The notes under the pieces were generated by a model that worked only from the letters and a program-made list of their open reading frames with translations, was not told where the DNA came from and searched no databases. DNA of 64,000 nt from Actinoallomurus purpureus. Its GTDB lineage: Bacteria > Actinomycetota > Actinomycetes > Streptosporangiales > Streptosporangiaceae. The stretch's first letter is position 1; every line of letters starts with the position of its first letter. Position numbers and translations under genes: made by a program. This document shows positions 53,430 through 62,832 of the stretch, in pieces. The stretch is taken from NCBI RefSeq assembly GCF_024055795.1, contig NZ_JAMXMY010000018.1:124001-188000 (forward strand). The letters run 5' to 3'.

Positions 53430-53550
53430 AATAATCTCCACCACCACACAAATAAGAGCCGTCCGGCACCGTGTGGCGTCAATTGAGATGACGCGCGAGG
53501 CCGGACAGCAGTTCGAGCCCTCGCGCATCCTTAACTAAGGAAGTGTTGAA

Positions 53551-54015
53551 ATGCGCAAGGGCATGATTCAGATCATCGTCGGTGGCATTCTCGTTGCCGT
53601 CGTCGTGACAGTGGTGGTTCTCCTGGGTTTCGGTGGCTCCGGCCACGGCCACCAGGACACGCCGCACACCCAGCCGACACCCACGTACATCACGCACACC
53701 TTCTACGGGGTCGACCGCAATGACCCCGTCCAGCAGGAAGTGCTCACGTGGACGTCCAAGGGCGACAAGGGCCCCATCGACGGCACACTGATGCTCAAGG
53801 AGCGGGCGAACGGCTCTGCCGACTGGAAGCCGGTGTGGGACCAGCCCCGGTCCTTCCAGGGCACCCAGAACGGCGACCAGATCGAGATCCCCGCCTCCTA
53901 CTTCGAGATCCCGGGCCTCGACATGGTCAAGGGCACGATCGACTCCCACGGCCGCCTCCACCTGAATGTGGATCTGGCGGTCCAGACAGAGGTCCTGACC
54001 TCCACCTCGCGATGA
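53551..54015 (+). CDS. Small bitopic secretion-locus protein
   Basis: 154 residues from ATG 53551 behind AAGGAAG. One membrane span at the N-terminus (IIVGGILVAVVVTVVVLLGF) leads through a His/Thr/Pro linker to an external beta-rich domain (EVLTWTSKGDKGPIDGTLML, EIPASYFEIPGLDMVKGTID). No family is recognised. It is placed after the wall hydrolase and before a terminator; likely a periplasmic-side channel or wall protein. Confidence 0.65.
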   Translation: MRKGMIQIIVGGILVAVVVTVVVLLGFGGSGHGHQDTPHTQPTPTYITHTFYGVDRNDPVQQEVLTWTSKGDKGPIDGTLMLKERANGSADWKPVWDQPRSFQGTQNGDQIEIPASYFEIPGLDMVKGTIDSHGRLHLNVDLAVQTEVLTSTSR

Positions 54016-54090
54016 CCGGGGTGAGCGACAGGCGGCCGGCGCGGACCGGCCACCGAGTGAGCGGCTCCGACAAGGAACCGTTGAAAACCG

Positions 54091-54123
54091 ACCGGCCTCC
54101 ACCCGCTACGGGGGGAGGCCGGT
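54091..54123. terminator. Hairpin between convergent secretion operons
   Basis: ACCGGCCTCC (54091-54100) pairs with GGAGGCCGGT (54114-54123), followed by TTTC. It can end both the hydrolase operon and the VirB6 transcript. Confidence 0.75.
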
Positions 54124-54169
54124 TTCGCGTCCGCACCTGCGGATCACCACAGAGCCGCGTGTCAGACGC

Positions 54170-57100
54170 TCACAGGTGCATCTCCTCGTATACCGCGTCC
54201 GCGAATTCCCGAGCCCTGGGGTGGTTCTCGTACATCGCCTCCAGGAGTTCCCGGATCCGGGGATGGCGGGACGACGAAGTCCGCGGGTCGGTCGCCATTC
54301 GCAGGGTTTCCATTTCGAGCAGCCGCTCTATGTCCTGGATCTTATCCACGAGGACTCGATTGTCCCACTCCTCGCCGGCCACCTGGTTCTTGATCTTGTT
54401 CTTGAGGTCATCGAGGACGTCATCCATCCTCGCCGCGCTGCCCGCGCTGGAAGGCATCCGGGATATACCACCGACGAGCTTCTCCAGCTCCTGATGCCAT
54501 TCGTCCTGCCGAGTCTCCCTCGTGGCATTCAGCCGGTCGATCTCCTGTTTCACCTTGTTGACGTCTTCCAGATCGGTGGCCGGGTCGTTCGCCATTGCCC
54601 AGACCTGCCAGGCGTTACGTGCCGACGAAGACACGTCGACCGTGTCCCGGATCACCTCGGTCAGGTCATCGATGTCCTGGGCACGTGCGCGGTGCAGGTC
54701 GTTCAGTTCGGCGAGCCTTCTCCGGTAATCCGCAGGGTCGATGGACGCCTTGTTCCGGTGGAGGGCCTGGGTCTTCAGCACGATGCTCTTCATCGCGTCG
54801 AACTTCTGGCCCAGTTCGACCTGGACCTCCTCGGCCGTGCCGGCCTTGCCGCCTGGCAGTTCCACCCTGATCTTATTGAAGTCGCTGATCTCGTTACGGG
54901 CGCCCTGCATCGCCTCGTCAGCCTCGATGTACGTCTGCCGGTTCAACCTGCCGAGCATGTTGTCCTGGACCCACTCCCGGCTCACCCGTACGGCGGCGTC
55001 CTCCGACCGGCGGGCTTTGATGACGACCTTCGACAACTCTCCGTCCCTGTCCCCCGCGATGAACGCTGCGGCCTGCTCCCGTATCGCGGGATCACGAATG
55101 TCGCCGATCGCGCTGACCACCTCACCGTCGTCGGTGACCATGCCGCGTTCCCGCAAGTGGGCGTAGATCCGTGCGACTCTCTGGTCGTTATTCTCCAAAA
55201 CTCCATCGACCATCTGAGGCTGCAGCGTGTGACGATCCAAGAAATTTGCGGGATGTGCCAGTGCCTCTGGGGTGGCGTTCGGCGCGATTGAGCGCTGCCG
55301 GGTGTGCGGGTCGAAGGACACGATATCGGGAATCCACAAGCCTTGATTGCTGAGCAAGATCTGATCTGACGCGAGTCCGGTCTTGGTGGACAATTCGGTC
55401 AGAGCGCGCAGCCTTTCCGTCTCGTCGGTAAATCCTTTGAAGGTGGCGTTGAATCCGTCCAGATGATTCGCGCCCCACTGTGCTGCCCGCACGGAGTTGA
55501 ACCCATCCACGACATATTCGGTCGTCAAAGCCCGCCGCTCTTCGTGATCGTTGACCCGGATGATGTTTCGCTGGTGAATGTCGGCGCGCCGCTTGGCCGC
55601 ATTTGCGTTTTTCGCGATGACGATACCGGCGGCCGACCCCGGCTCGAGGTCATCGTCGGTCCCGTTCTCGATCAGGCTGGCCAGACGAATCGCGTTCTTC
55701 ACACGCCCGGCGGCGTGCTGCGTCGTCCTGCCGAGGGCCGCGGCACCCGCGACCGCCATCAGGGGCAGCGAGACCAGTGTGGCCGCCGGTGCCATCGCGG
55801 TCACCGCGGCGGCGGAGGCGGCGAGCCCGGCGTACGCGGCCGCGCGCTGCGCGGGCGAACCCGACTTGGCCATGCGGATCAGGTCGTTCCTCTTGCGGAG
55901 AACGGCTGCCCGCCCCGTGTTGTACTTGTCCTTCGTCCAGTCCGTGACCGGCTGCGCCACCCGTTTCCCGGCACTCTTGAGCTTACGGCCCACCGCGCGG
56001 GTGGCCTTGTTGTTGAGCATCCGGCGCTGCAGTGACCGCTCGTCCAGCGCGCTCAGCCGTTTGTTCCCGACGCCGATCTGGCCGAGTCCCTGGGAGATGC
56101 GTTCGGCCGCGCCTCGGTGCAGATCCTTGTCGCCGGTGGCCCTCAGCGCCGCGGCGCCGGCGAAGCCCAGTGCCCCGGTCATCTTGGAGATGTCCCCCAG
56201 CCCGAACAACCTGGCGCCCTTCTTGAACAGGAAGAGCGCGGCCAAGGGGACAGCGCCTTCCAGCACCTGCTCGAAGAAGTTCGGCGTCGGGGTGGCGACG
56301 GAGGCTTGAACGACCGAGTAGGACACGTCGATGAGCTCGGTCAGGCACATCATCGCCAAGGTGAAGACGGCTTTCGCCCCCGCCATGGCACCGGTGACCT
56401 TGAGCCCTTTCTTCCCCTGCTCCGCCCCCGCGGCAAAAAGGATCAAGGTCAGCGGCAGGATCATGCAAAGAGCCGCCAGGGCCACGCTCGCCAGCGTCAG
56501 GCCGATCGCCATCGGGCCGAGGACGAACAGGAAGACGAGGGCGATGACGATCGACAGCAGCCCCTGGGTGATGCGTTCGGCCTGGTTGGCGCCGAGCCAT
56601 CCGCTGACGAAGTCCCAGTCGGCCCGGCATTTCCGGGATGTCTCATCGTTCGATGACGCGACGCAGTCACCGAAGGCCTTGTTCAGCTCGTCCTTGCCGT
56701 TGAAATAAAAGACGTTCAAGGTGAAGATGCCGGGCGTTCCGGCCGCCATTTGGCCCGTCGGGCCCACGCCTCCCCACCAGGAGGTCAAGCCCTTGACCGG
56801 ACCCTCGCTGTAGAGGACATTGCAGCCCTTGGCCTTGCCGCTGATCCCGCTCGCGGCGTCCCACTGCGGGATGGTGTGGTCGCTCGAACGCCCGTTACCG
56901 TCGGCCTTGCAGGCACCCCAGGCCACCATGATCACCTGCTCGTTGTCCTGAGGCGCGATCATGTACCCGCGGACCATGTCCTGTCTGGTGGTGCCCGGCT
57001 TGTTCCCCGTTGACAGGTCGTAGGCGTCCAACTTCTCGTGCATGGGGACGTCGGATCCGGCCTCGAGCTCACGGCAGGCCGCGTGGGCGGGGCTGGGGTA

Positions 57101-58237
57101 CTGCTCCGTTCCGTCGCCGAACTGGGCGGCCACCCAGGAGCGGACTAGCGTGACCTCCCAGATCTTGCTGATCTGCTGCATGCCACCGATGCTGCTTTTC
57201 ATCTCGGTGTTGGTGTTGTCGGTGGCGTATTTCTGATAGAGCGCCTTGTCGAGCTTGACGCAGGTCACATTCCCGGCGGTCGTCGGATCGCGGTCGTAGA
57301 ATGCCGACGCGCCATTCGCTCCCAGGTCCTCCAAGCTGGGCAGTGCGGCCGACATCTCACCGAACCAGCCCTGCACCGTCGCGGCCATCCACGGCACGGT
57401 GTACTTCGCCGTCGGATCGTTCATGTGCGCGGTGGACTGGTCGCCCATGAAGAAGATCAGGCCGGTGGCGGTCAGGAACACCATCAGCAGACGGATGGCG
57501 GACGCCGGGCCGTTCTTCCCGCCGGACCAGCGTTTGATCACTGCTGTCAGGACGAACAGCCAGACCGGTATGAGGAACCACGCCGCCCAGATCGAGAAGT
57601 CGTGTACGGCCGTGTTGATCCCGGGCGCCGCCCAGCAGACCATGTCGAAGGTGTAGCCGAAACCCATGAGAGTGCCGATGAGCCGCCAGACCAGTCCGGC
57701 GCCCATGAACAGCAGACTGGCGATCATTGAGACGAACAGCCGGACCTTCATGATCCAGGCGTTGTCGACGGTGAAGAGACCGAAGGACGTCCACCGGTTC
57801 AGCGGCAGGAAGTCCCTCCTCTCCTTGTACTGCTGGCAGGTGCCGGACGAACTTATGCCCGCCCCGGCATCGACCGGCGCCGCGAGCACCTGACCGTTCA
57901 CGTCCGAGGCGACGGAGGACACCGTGGTCGAACCGGCCGATGATCCCGTGGCCGTACTCACGGAGGCCGTTGGCGAGCCGGACGACGCCGCGGCGGTCGC
58001 GGACGTCCGCGCGTGTCCCCCCAATCCGAGGCCGTTTCCGGACAGCAGCGCCAGACCGCAGAACACCGTGACGACGAAGAACCACGCCAGCACCTGGAAC
58101 CGACGATGCGGCCCGGAACGCGCCTTCTCGATGCCGCCCCGCGGCTGCCCGGAACGCGCCTTCGCGGCGGCACCCGCCCGGCGCGGCGGCGGCCCAGTGC
58201 GAGGCCGTCCGGCGCGCGAGCTCATCCGACGTGCCAT
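54170..58237 (-). CDS. VirB6/TrbL-like polytopic protein with long cytosolic tail
   Basis: 1355 residues. After a Ser/Arg-rich start, a first helix (VLAWFFVVTVFCGLALLSG, ~residue 50) is followed by helices such as LFVSMIASLLFMGAGLVW, WAAWFLIPVWLFVLTAVI and the dense cluster LLSIVIALVFLFVLGPMAIG to LALLCMILPL-type segments near residues 560-640. This is the topology of VirB6/TrbL channel proteins. Residues ~800-1355 are soluble, charged and mostly helical, with coiled-coil character (RRRLAELNDLHRARAQDIDD). VirB6 proteins are normally 300-900 residues. Its start overlaps the VirB4 gene by 16 nt, so they are coupled. Confidence 0.78.
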   Translation of the reverse strand: MARRMSSRAGRPRTGPPPRRAGAAAKARSGQPRGGIEKARSGPHRRFQVLAWFFVVTVFCGLALLSGNGLGLGGHARTSATAAASSGSPTASVSTATGSSAGSTTVSSVASDVNGQVLAAPVDAGAGISSSGTCQQYKERRDFLPLNRWTSFGLFTVDNAWIMKVRLFVSMIASLLFMGAGLVWRLIGTLMGFGYTFDMVCWAAPGINTAVHDFSIWAAWFLIPVWLFVLTAVIKRWSGGKNGPASAIRLLMVFLTATGLIFFMGDQSTAHMNDPTAKYTVPWMAATVQGWFGEMSAALPSLEDLGANGASAFYDRDPTTAGNVTCVKLDKALYQKYATDNTNTEMKSSIGGMQQISKIWEVTLVRSWVAAQFGDGTEQYPSPAHAACRELEAGSDVPMHEKLDAYDLSTGNKPGTTRQDMVRGYMIAPQDNEQVIMVAWGACKADGNGRSSDHTIPQWDAASGISGKAKGCNVLYSEGPVKGLTSWWGGVGPTGQMAAGTPGIFTLNVFYFNGKDELNKAFGDCVASSNDETSRKCRADWDFVSGWLGANQAERITQGLLSIVIALVFLFVLGPMAIGLTLASVALAALCMILPLTLILFAAGAEQGKKGLKVTGAMAGAKAVFTLAMMCLTELIDVSYSVVQASVATPTPNFFEQVLEGAVPLAALFLFKKGARLFGLGDISKMTGALGFAGAAALRATGDKDLHRGAAERISQGLGQIGVGNKRLSALDERSLQRRMLNNKATRAVGRKLKSAGKRVAQPVTDWTKDKYNTGRAAVLRKRNDLIRMAKSGSPAQRAAAYAGLAASAAAVTAMAPAATLVSLPLMAVAGAAALGRTTQHAAGRVKNAIRLASLIENGTDDDLEPGSAAGIVIAKNANAAKRRADIHQRNIIRVNDHEERRALTTEYVVDGFNSVRAAQWGANHLDGFNATFKGFTDETERLRALTELSTKTGLASDQILLSNQGLWIPDIVSFDPHTRQRSIAPNATPEALAHPANFLDRHTLQPQMVDGVLENNDQRVARIYAHLRERGMVTDDGEVVSAIGDIRDPAIREQAAAFIAGDRDGELSKVVIKARRSEDAAVRVSREWVQDNMLGRLNRQTYIEADEAMQGARNEISDFNKIRVELPGGKAGTAEEVQVELGQKFDAMKSIVLKTQALHRNKASIDPADYRRRLAELNDLHRARAQDIDDLTEVIRDTVDVSSSARNAWQVWAMANDPATDLEDVNKVKQEIDRLNATRETRQDEWHQELEKLVGGISRMPSSAGSAARMDDVLDDLKNKIKNQVAGEEWDNRVLVDKIQDIERLLEMETLRMATDPRTSSSRHPRIRELLEAMYENHPRAREFADAVYEEMHL

Positions 58238-60735
58238 GAATCGGATCCCTCCTCGGTCGCGGCGGCCACTGCCGCCTCGTGCTCCGCGCGCTCCGCGGCC
58301 TCCCGCGCCAGGCGCCGCTCCTCACGCTTACGGCGGTCCATCGGGTTCGTGCTGTACGCCGCCGCGGCGTCCGGTGGCGTCGGGCCGAGCACGACCTGTG
58401 CGTGCTGACCCGCCAGGTCGCGGAAGATGCCGCGGGCCCAGCGGGCGGGCCGGTCGCCCTCCGCCGGCAGTGGGCCGAACTCGCGGATCTCCGCCAGCCG
58501 CTGAGGGGTGGGGCGGAGTCCGCACAGCCGTACGGCCGCCTCCGCCTCCTTCCTCTCATTCAGCTTCAGCACCATCACGCGGCTGAGGTAGGACTCCAGG
58601 TCCTTGGTCACCACGTCGGCGATCCGCTGAGTGAGGAAGACCGGCAGGATGTTGAGGGACCGGCCCTCACGGGAGATCCGCTGCAGCGACGCGAGCCCCT
58701 CCGACTGTGACAGGAACGTCCACGCCTCATCGACGATCAGGACGCCGGCCCGGTTGGCGATGAGGATCTCCAGTGACGCTCGGATCACCAGGCGTACGGC
58801 GGCCAGCGCGATCCGTTCGGAGACCGAGTACTCGCTCGCGGTCTTGCCCTCGGGCAGGCCGAGGTCACGGTCGAAGTCGACCAGTGTCAGCCGCTGGGTC
58901 GTCATGTCGAGTCGCGGCAGCGGTTTGAGCGCGATGCCGAGGGAGAACATGCTGGAGGCCTCCATCTGCTGCTCGATGAGGCTCCGCAACCGGTCGGCGT
59001 CCTCCCCGGGGATGTACTCCAGCGCCTCCCACACGCACCGCGCCCCGTTGAGCGCCCCGCGCTTGAGCCCCGAACCGAGCGCCAGCCGTTCCTGCAGCGA
59101 CAGGCCGTCCCGGAAGTCGTCCAGCGCGGACAGAATGTGCACGTTGGCGATCTCCGCCGCGATGGTCGGCGGTGCGTACCGGAACGGGTCGAAGGCGCCT
59201 GGAGTGTCCTCCAGCGCCGACATGGACACACGCCCGCTCGGCACGCCGAGGCTCTGCGCGTAGTCGACCATGCCGTACAGCGAGTCGCCGCCCTTCGGGT
59301 TGACGAAGATGACCGGAAGGCCGTTCAACGCGGACTGGACGGCGATGGACTGGGCGAAGAACGTCTTTCCGCTACCGGGATCACCGAAGATCCCGAACAC
59401 CGGCGGCAGGTTCTTCAGCGGGGCGCCGAGCGGGTCGATGAAGAACGGCGTCCCGTCCGGGTCGATGACGCCGCCGAAGACCCCGGAGTCATCCCCAAGC
59501 TGGGAGAACGACTGCAGACCGGCGTGCGAGACCATCGGCACGTTGACGTCCTGCAGGAACGGATTGACCCGTACGGAGGAGCACGGCAGCGTCTCCTCCA
59601 GCGCCTGGATCTGCCGGTGCTCCAGGGCCTTCATCTGGATCCCGTAGCTCTGGCCGAGGAAGTCCAGATAGGTCTCGGTCTCGTCGGTGACCTCACGCGC
59701 CATGACAAAGCTGCAGTTCGCCAGCATCGGCTGGTTGGAGCCCGCCAGGTAGTCCTCGATCTCCTTGGCCTGCTGGAAGGTCTCGGAGAGCTCCACCTTT
59801 TCGAGGTCCTGGGTCTTCTGCTCCTCCTCCATGTTGGCGATGATCCGGCGCTGCGCCCGGCGGGCCCGCGCTCGCGTCAGGTTCGCGGGTTCGAGCTCGG
59901 CGCGGATCGAGATGACGTGGGGGGCGTCGCCGGGATGACTGATCGTGTCCATCGCCCACTGGGCGTACGGCGACGGCATCACCGGCTGGTCGAAGCGCAT
60001 GATGGCGGCCATCTCCAGCTCACCGACGCCGTTCACGGCCAGACGGGTGGGCAACTCCTCGATCACCACGTCCGGGCCGTGGCCGAGGTTGTACCAGGAT
60101 TCCAGCTGGTCCAGCTCCAGCCGGGTCGGCACCTCCGCGTCACCGCGATCGAAGATCGCGGTGACGAGCTCGATGTCCTTCTGGTACGAGTCCAGCTTCG
60201 GCACGTCCTCGTTGATGGTCTCCTTGACGAGCTCCGTCATGTTCTTCAGCATCGATCCGCGGCTTGCGGTCTTGGTCGCCTTGTCCAGCAGCGACGAGCG
60301 GAGCTGCACGCCGACGAAGAGGACGCGCTTGGGCGCCAGGAAACCGAAGGCGCCGGCCTGGTAGTCGCGCAGCTCGTCGGTGTTCTCCTTCGGCGGGAGC
60401 ACGAGGTCGTCCCAGCTGATCGAGACCAGGTGAACGTTCCGGTTGCTGGACAGGGTCGCCAGGCCGCCGATGGGCTGCCGCGAGGTCCCGCCCAGATCAC
60501 CGAGGAGCTGGGCGAGCGGTGATGCCATCGCCAACTGCTGTTCCGGGTCCTCCCACTTCATCGGCGACAACCGCACGGTCCGGTACATCCAGACCTCGCC
60601 GTTGTAGCCGATGTAGGTGCCGTCAGTGGTCCGCCACGCGTACGGGGTCGTCCACATCGTGGCGGTATCGGCATCGGACCGGCCGGCCCGGCTGGTCCCG
60701 GTGAGTCGTTTGAACGTAGCTCTAAGGCTGGCCAT
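58222..60735 (-). CDS. VirB4-like ATPase of the type IV secretion channel
   Basis: 837 residues. The N-terminal VirB4 domain precedes a RecA-like ATPase domain with Walker A FGDPGSGKTFFAQSIA (~residue 450), Walker B GVLIVDEAWTFLSQSEGL (~663) and the sensor block ILPVFLTQRIADVVTKDLES. This is the energy-providing ATPase of type IV systems, anchored to the inner face of the VirB6 protein encoded next. ATG 60735 starts the gene. It is first in the minus-strand operon and divergent from the CpaE-like gene over 150 bp. Confidence 0.9.
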   Translation of the reverse strand: MASLRATFKRLTGTSRAGRSDADTATMWTTPYAWRTTDGTYIGYNGEVWMYRTVRLSPMKWEDPEQQLAMASPLAQLLGDLGGTSRQPIGGLATLSSNRNVHLVSISWDDLVLPPKENTDELRDYQAGAFGFLAPKRVLFVGVQLRSSLLDKATKTASRGSMLKNMTELVKETINEDVPKLDSYQKDIELVTAIFDRGDAEVPTRLELDQLESWYNLGHGPDVVIEELPTRLAVNGVGELEMAAIMRFDQPVMPSPYAQWAMDTISHPGDAPHVISIRAELEPANLTRARARRAQRRIIANMEEEQKTQDLEKVELSETFQQAKEIEDYLAGSNQPMLANCSFVMAREVTDETETYLDFLGQSYGIQMKALEHRQIQALEETLPCSSVRVNPFLQDVNVPMVSHAGLQSFSQLGDDSGVFGGVIDPDGTPFFIDPLGAPLKNLPPVFGIFGDPGSGKTFFAQSIAVQSALNGLPVIFVNPKGGDSLYGMVDYAQSLGVPSGRVSMSALEDTPGAFDPFRYAPPTIAAEIANVHILSALDDFRDGLSLQERLALGSGLKRGALNGARCVWEALEYIPGEDADRLRSLIEQQMEASSMFSLGIALKPLPRLDMTTQRLTLVDFDRDLGLPEGKTASEYSVSERIALAAVRLVIRASLEILIANRAGVLIVDEAWTFLSQSEGLASLQRISREGRSLNILPVFLTQRIADVVTKDLESYLSRVMVLKLNERKEAEAAVRLCGLRPTPQRLAEIREFGPLPAEGDRPARWARGIFRDLAGQHAQVVLGPTPPDAAAAYSTNPMDRRKREERRLAREAAERAEHEAAVAAATEEGSDSWHVG

Positions 60736-60885
60736 GCGGGGTCATCTCCCGGATTGTGTGGAGCTCTCTGGCAGACAGTCCGGCAACTACCACTGGCGGC
60801 AGCCGCCGGAATCCGCACAGTCGGACTCATAGGGCCGACGTTCGATCGCCTGGCCGATGATCAGAGCAGCACTGAGGACACTGTG

Positions 60886-62784
60886 ATGGCTACCGCACCG
60901 ACCCTCGTCGTGGCGGGGGACACGGGCATCGGGCGGAAGCTGCGGGAGACCCGGAAGTTCCCTGCGGTGTACGACGTCGCCTCGGCGAAGGAACTTCGCC
61001 ACCTCTCCAGGAGAGGAGAGGTCCCCGCCCCGGCGGCGTTCATGTTCGCACCCGGCTTCATCGAGGACATCGCGAGTGCGGGCGTGGGCGTCCTGGCCAA
61101 CAGCCTCGCGAGCAACGGGTTCACCGTGCTCGTCCACAGCTATTTCGCGGAACGCGGTGAGTCCTTCAACTCCGAGGTGCAGGTCACCGATCGCGAGCTG
61201 AGGATGTCGCAACTGCTGGCGGCACTCGGCGTGGTGGACGCCGAGCCGGAATCGGAGCCGGCACCGCGTCCTCGGCGGGAACCGACGCACCAGCCCGAGC
61301 CCGCGGGGGCCGCGCGACAGGCCACTCCGCCGGCGCCGCGGACGCCGGGTCCCACGCCATCTCCCCAGCCGTCCACCCAGTCCCAGGTGTGGCCTCCGCA
61401 GCCGCAGCCGCAGCCGCAGCCGCAGCCGCAGCCGCAGCCGCAGGCGGAGTGGACCTCACCGGTGGCGGCGCCGCCTCATTGGGGTCCGTCCCCCCAGGCG
61501 GCTCCAGCCGCGCAGGGGGTGCAGCCGGCTCCGTCCGGGGCACCCCGGCCCGTCTCACCGCAGGCCGTCGGGGCTGCACCGCCCCGGGCCGTCCCGCCGC
61601 AGGCGGCCCCCGGGGGCCCACCTCAGGCCGTCCCGCCACACGCGGCCCCGGGGCACCCACCTCAGGCCGTCTGGCCGCAGGCGGCCCCAGGGGGCCCGCC
61701 CCAGGCCGTCCCGCCACACGCGGCCCCGGGGCACGCGGCCCCGGGGCACCCACCTCAGGCCGTCTGGCCGCAGGCGGCCCCAGGGCACCCACCTCAGGTC
61801 GTCCAGGCCCAACCGGCGCCGACCGGCCCACCCCAGGGCGTTTCCGCTCCGACCTCGAACGGCTGGATCCGCCCGCAGACAGCGACCGGGGACCCGTCGG
61901 CGGCGACCGCGCCCACTGTCGCCAAGCGTGGCCGCGTCGTCGCGGTCGCCTCCGCGAAGGGCGGTGTGGGCAAGACCAGCGTGACCGTCAACCTGGCGAT
62001 CCACGCGGCGAGGATCCTCCAGTCCGCGGGCCGGGCCGAGTCAGTGGTGCTGGTGGACACCAATTTCCAGCAGGCGGACGTCGCACGTTATCTGAACGTC
62101 AAGTCACCGACGATCATCGACCTTCTCCGATCACCCGGCGGCATATCGGCCGAAACCATACGAAACCATCTCGCCCATGTCCCGGAGGCCGGCCTCTATG
62201 CCCTGCTCGGCCCTCCCGAGGCCATCAACGCCGATCCTTCGTTGGTGAACTCATTGCCGTATCACCGGATCCTCGCGGTGCTGCGCAAGGCGTTCGACTT
62301 CGTGTTCATCGACACGCCGGTCGCCGAGCTCTACCACACGACCTTTTCCGACCTGATCCTTCCAGAGGCCGACGCGATCCTCGTTCCGGTCGAGCCCAGC
62401 CGGGTGACGCTGGAGGCCGCCCACTCCTGGCTCAAGGCGGTCACCATGCCGCGGCACTCCCGCGGAGGCGGAGTCGCCCCGGAGAAGTTGTCGCTGCTCC
62501 TCAACCGGGCCCGGGTCGACGTGGACTGCAGCCCGGAGGACGTCATGGATCTGTTGCCGGGCTGGCGATTTGTCGGAATGATCCCGGAAGATCACGAATG
62601 GATGCGAGCAGCGAACAATTATCAACCGATCGCGCTGCGCGCGGACCCGGAACTGGACGCCACCTTCCGCAGCATCCTGCAGGTCCTCACCGAGGACCCG
62701 GTCTTCGGTGAGGCGCCGATCGGATCGTCGGCGAACACTGTGGCGGGCCTGTTCAAGAGGATCCTCGGCCTGAGCTTCAAATGA
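60886..62784 (+). CDS. CpaE-like ParA/MinD ATPase with repetitive linker
   Basis: 632 residues from ATG 60886 (behind GAGGAC). Residues 1-110 look like a receiver-type domain without the phosphorylatable Asp (TLVVAGDTGIGRKLRETRKF), as in CpaE of Tad pili. A ~220-residue Pro/Gln/Ala linker follows, with (PQ)n and Pro-His/Ala-Pro-Gly repeats. The ATPase domain (~residue 348 on) has the deviant Walker A ASAKGGVGKTSVTVNLA, VVLVDTNFQQADVA, and FDFVFIDTPVAELYH. CpaE-type proteins place the secretion machine at a cell pole. A VirB11/CpaF gene follows after 48 bp. Confidence 0.85.
   Translation: MATAPTLVVAGDTGIGRKLRETRKFPAVYDVASAKELRHLSRRGEVPAPAAFMFAPGFIEDIASAGVGVLANSLASNGFTVLVHSYFAERGESFNSEVQVTDRELRMSQLLAALGVVDAEPESEPAPRPRREPTHQPEPAGAARQATPPAPRTPGPTPSPQPSTQSQVWPPQPQPQPQPQPQPQPQAEWTSPVAAPPHWGPSPQAAPAAQGVQPAPSGAPRPVSPQAVGAAPPRAVPPQAAPGGPPQAVPPHAAPGHPPQAVWPQAAPGGPPQAVPPHAAPGHAAPGHPPQAVWPQAAPGHPPQVVQAQPAPTGPPQGVSAPTSNGWIRPQTATGDPSAATAPTVAKRGRVVAVASAKGGVGKTSVTVNLAIHAARILQSAGRAESVVLVDTNFQQADVARYLNVKSPTIIDLLRSPGGISAETIRNHLAHVPEAGLYALLGPPEAINADPSLVNSLPYHRILAVLRKAFDFVFIDTPVAELYHTTFSDLILPEADAILVPVEPSRVTLEAAHSWLKAVTMPRHSRGGGVAPEKLSLLLNRARVDVDCSPEDVMDLLPGWRFVGMIPEDHEWMRAANNYQPIALRADPELDATFRSILQVLTEDPVFGEAPIGSSANTVAGLFKRILGLSFK
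61398..61800. repeat. Tandem repeats in the CpaE-like linker
   Basis: CAGCCG is repeated seven times at 61398-61441, encoding Pro-Gln. From 61600 to 61800 a longer unit (QAVWPQAAPGHPP / QAVPPHAAPGHPP variants, 36-48 bp) recurs about five times. Such repeats are prone to length change between strains. Confidence 0.8.
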
Positions 62785-62832
62785 TCAGTTAGCGCTGGAC
62801 GGCGCACTCCACCTGGAAGGACCCCGCCAACC

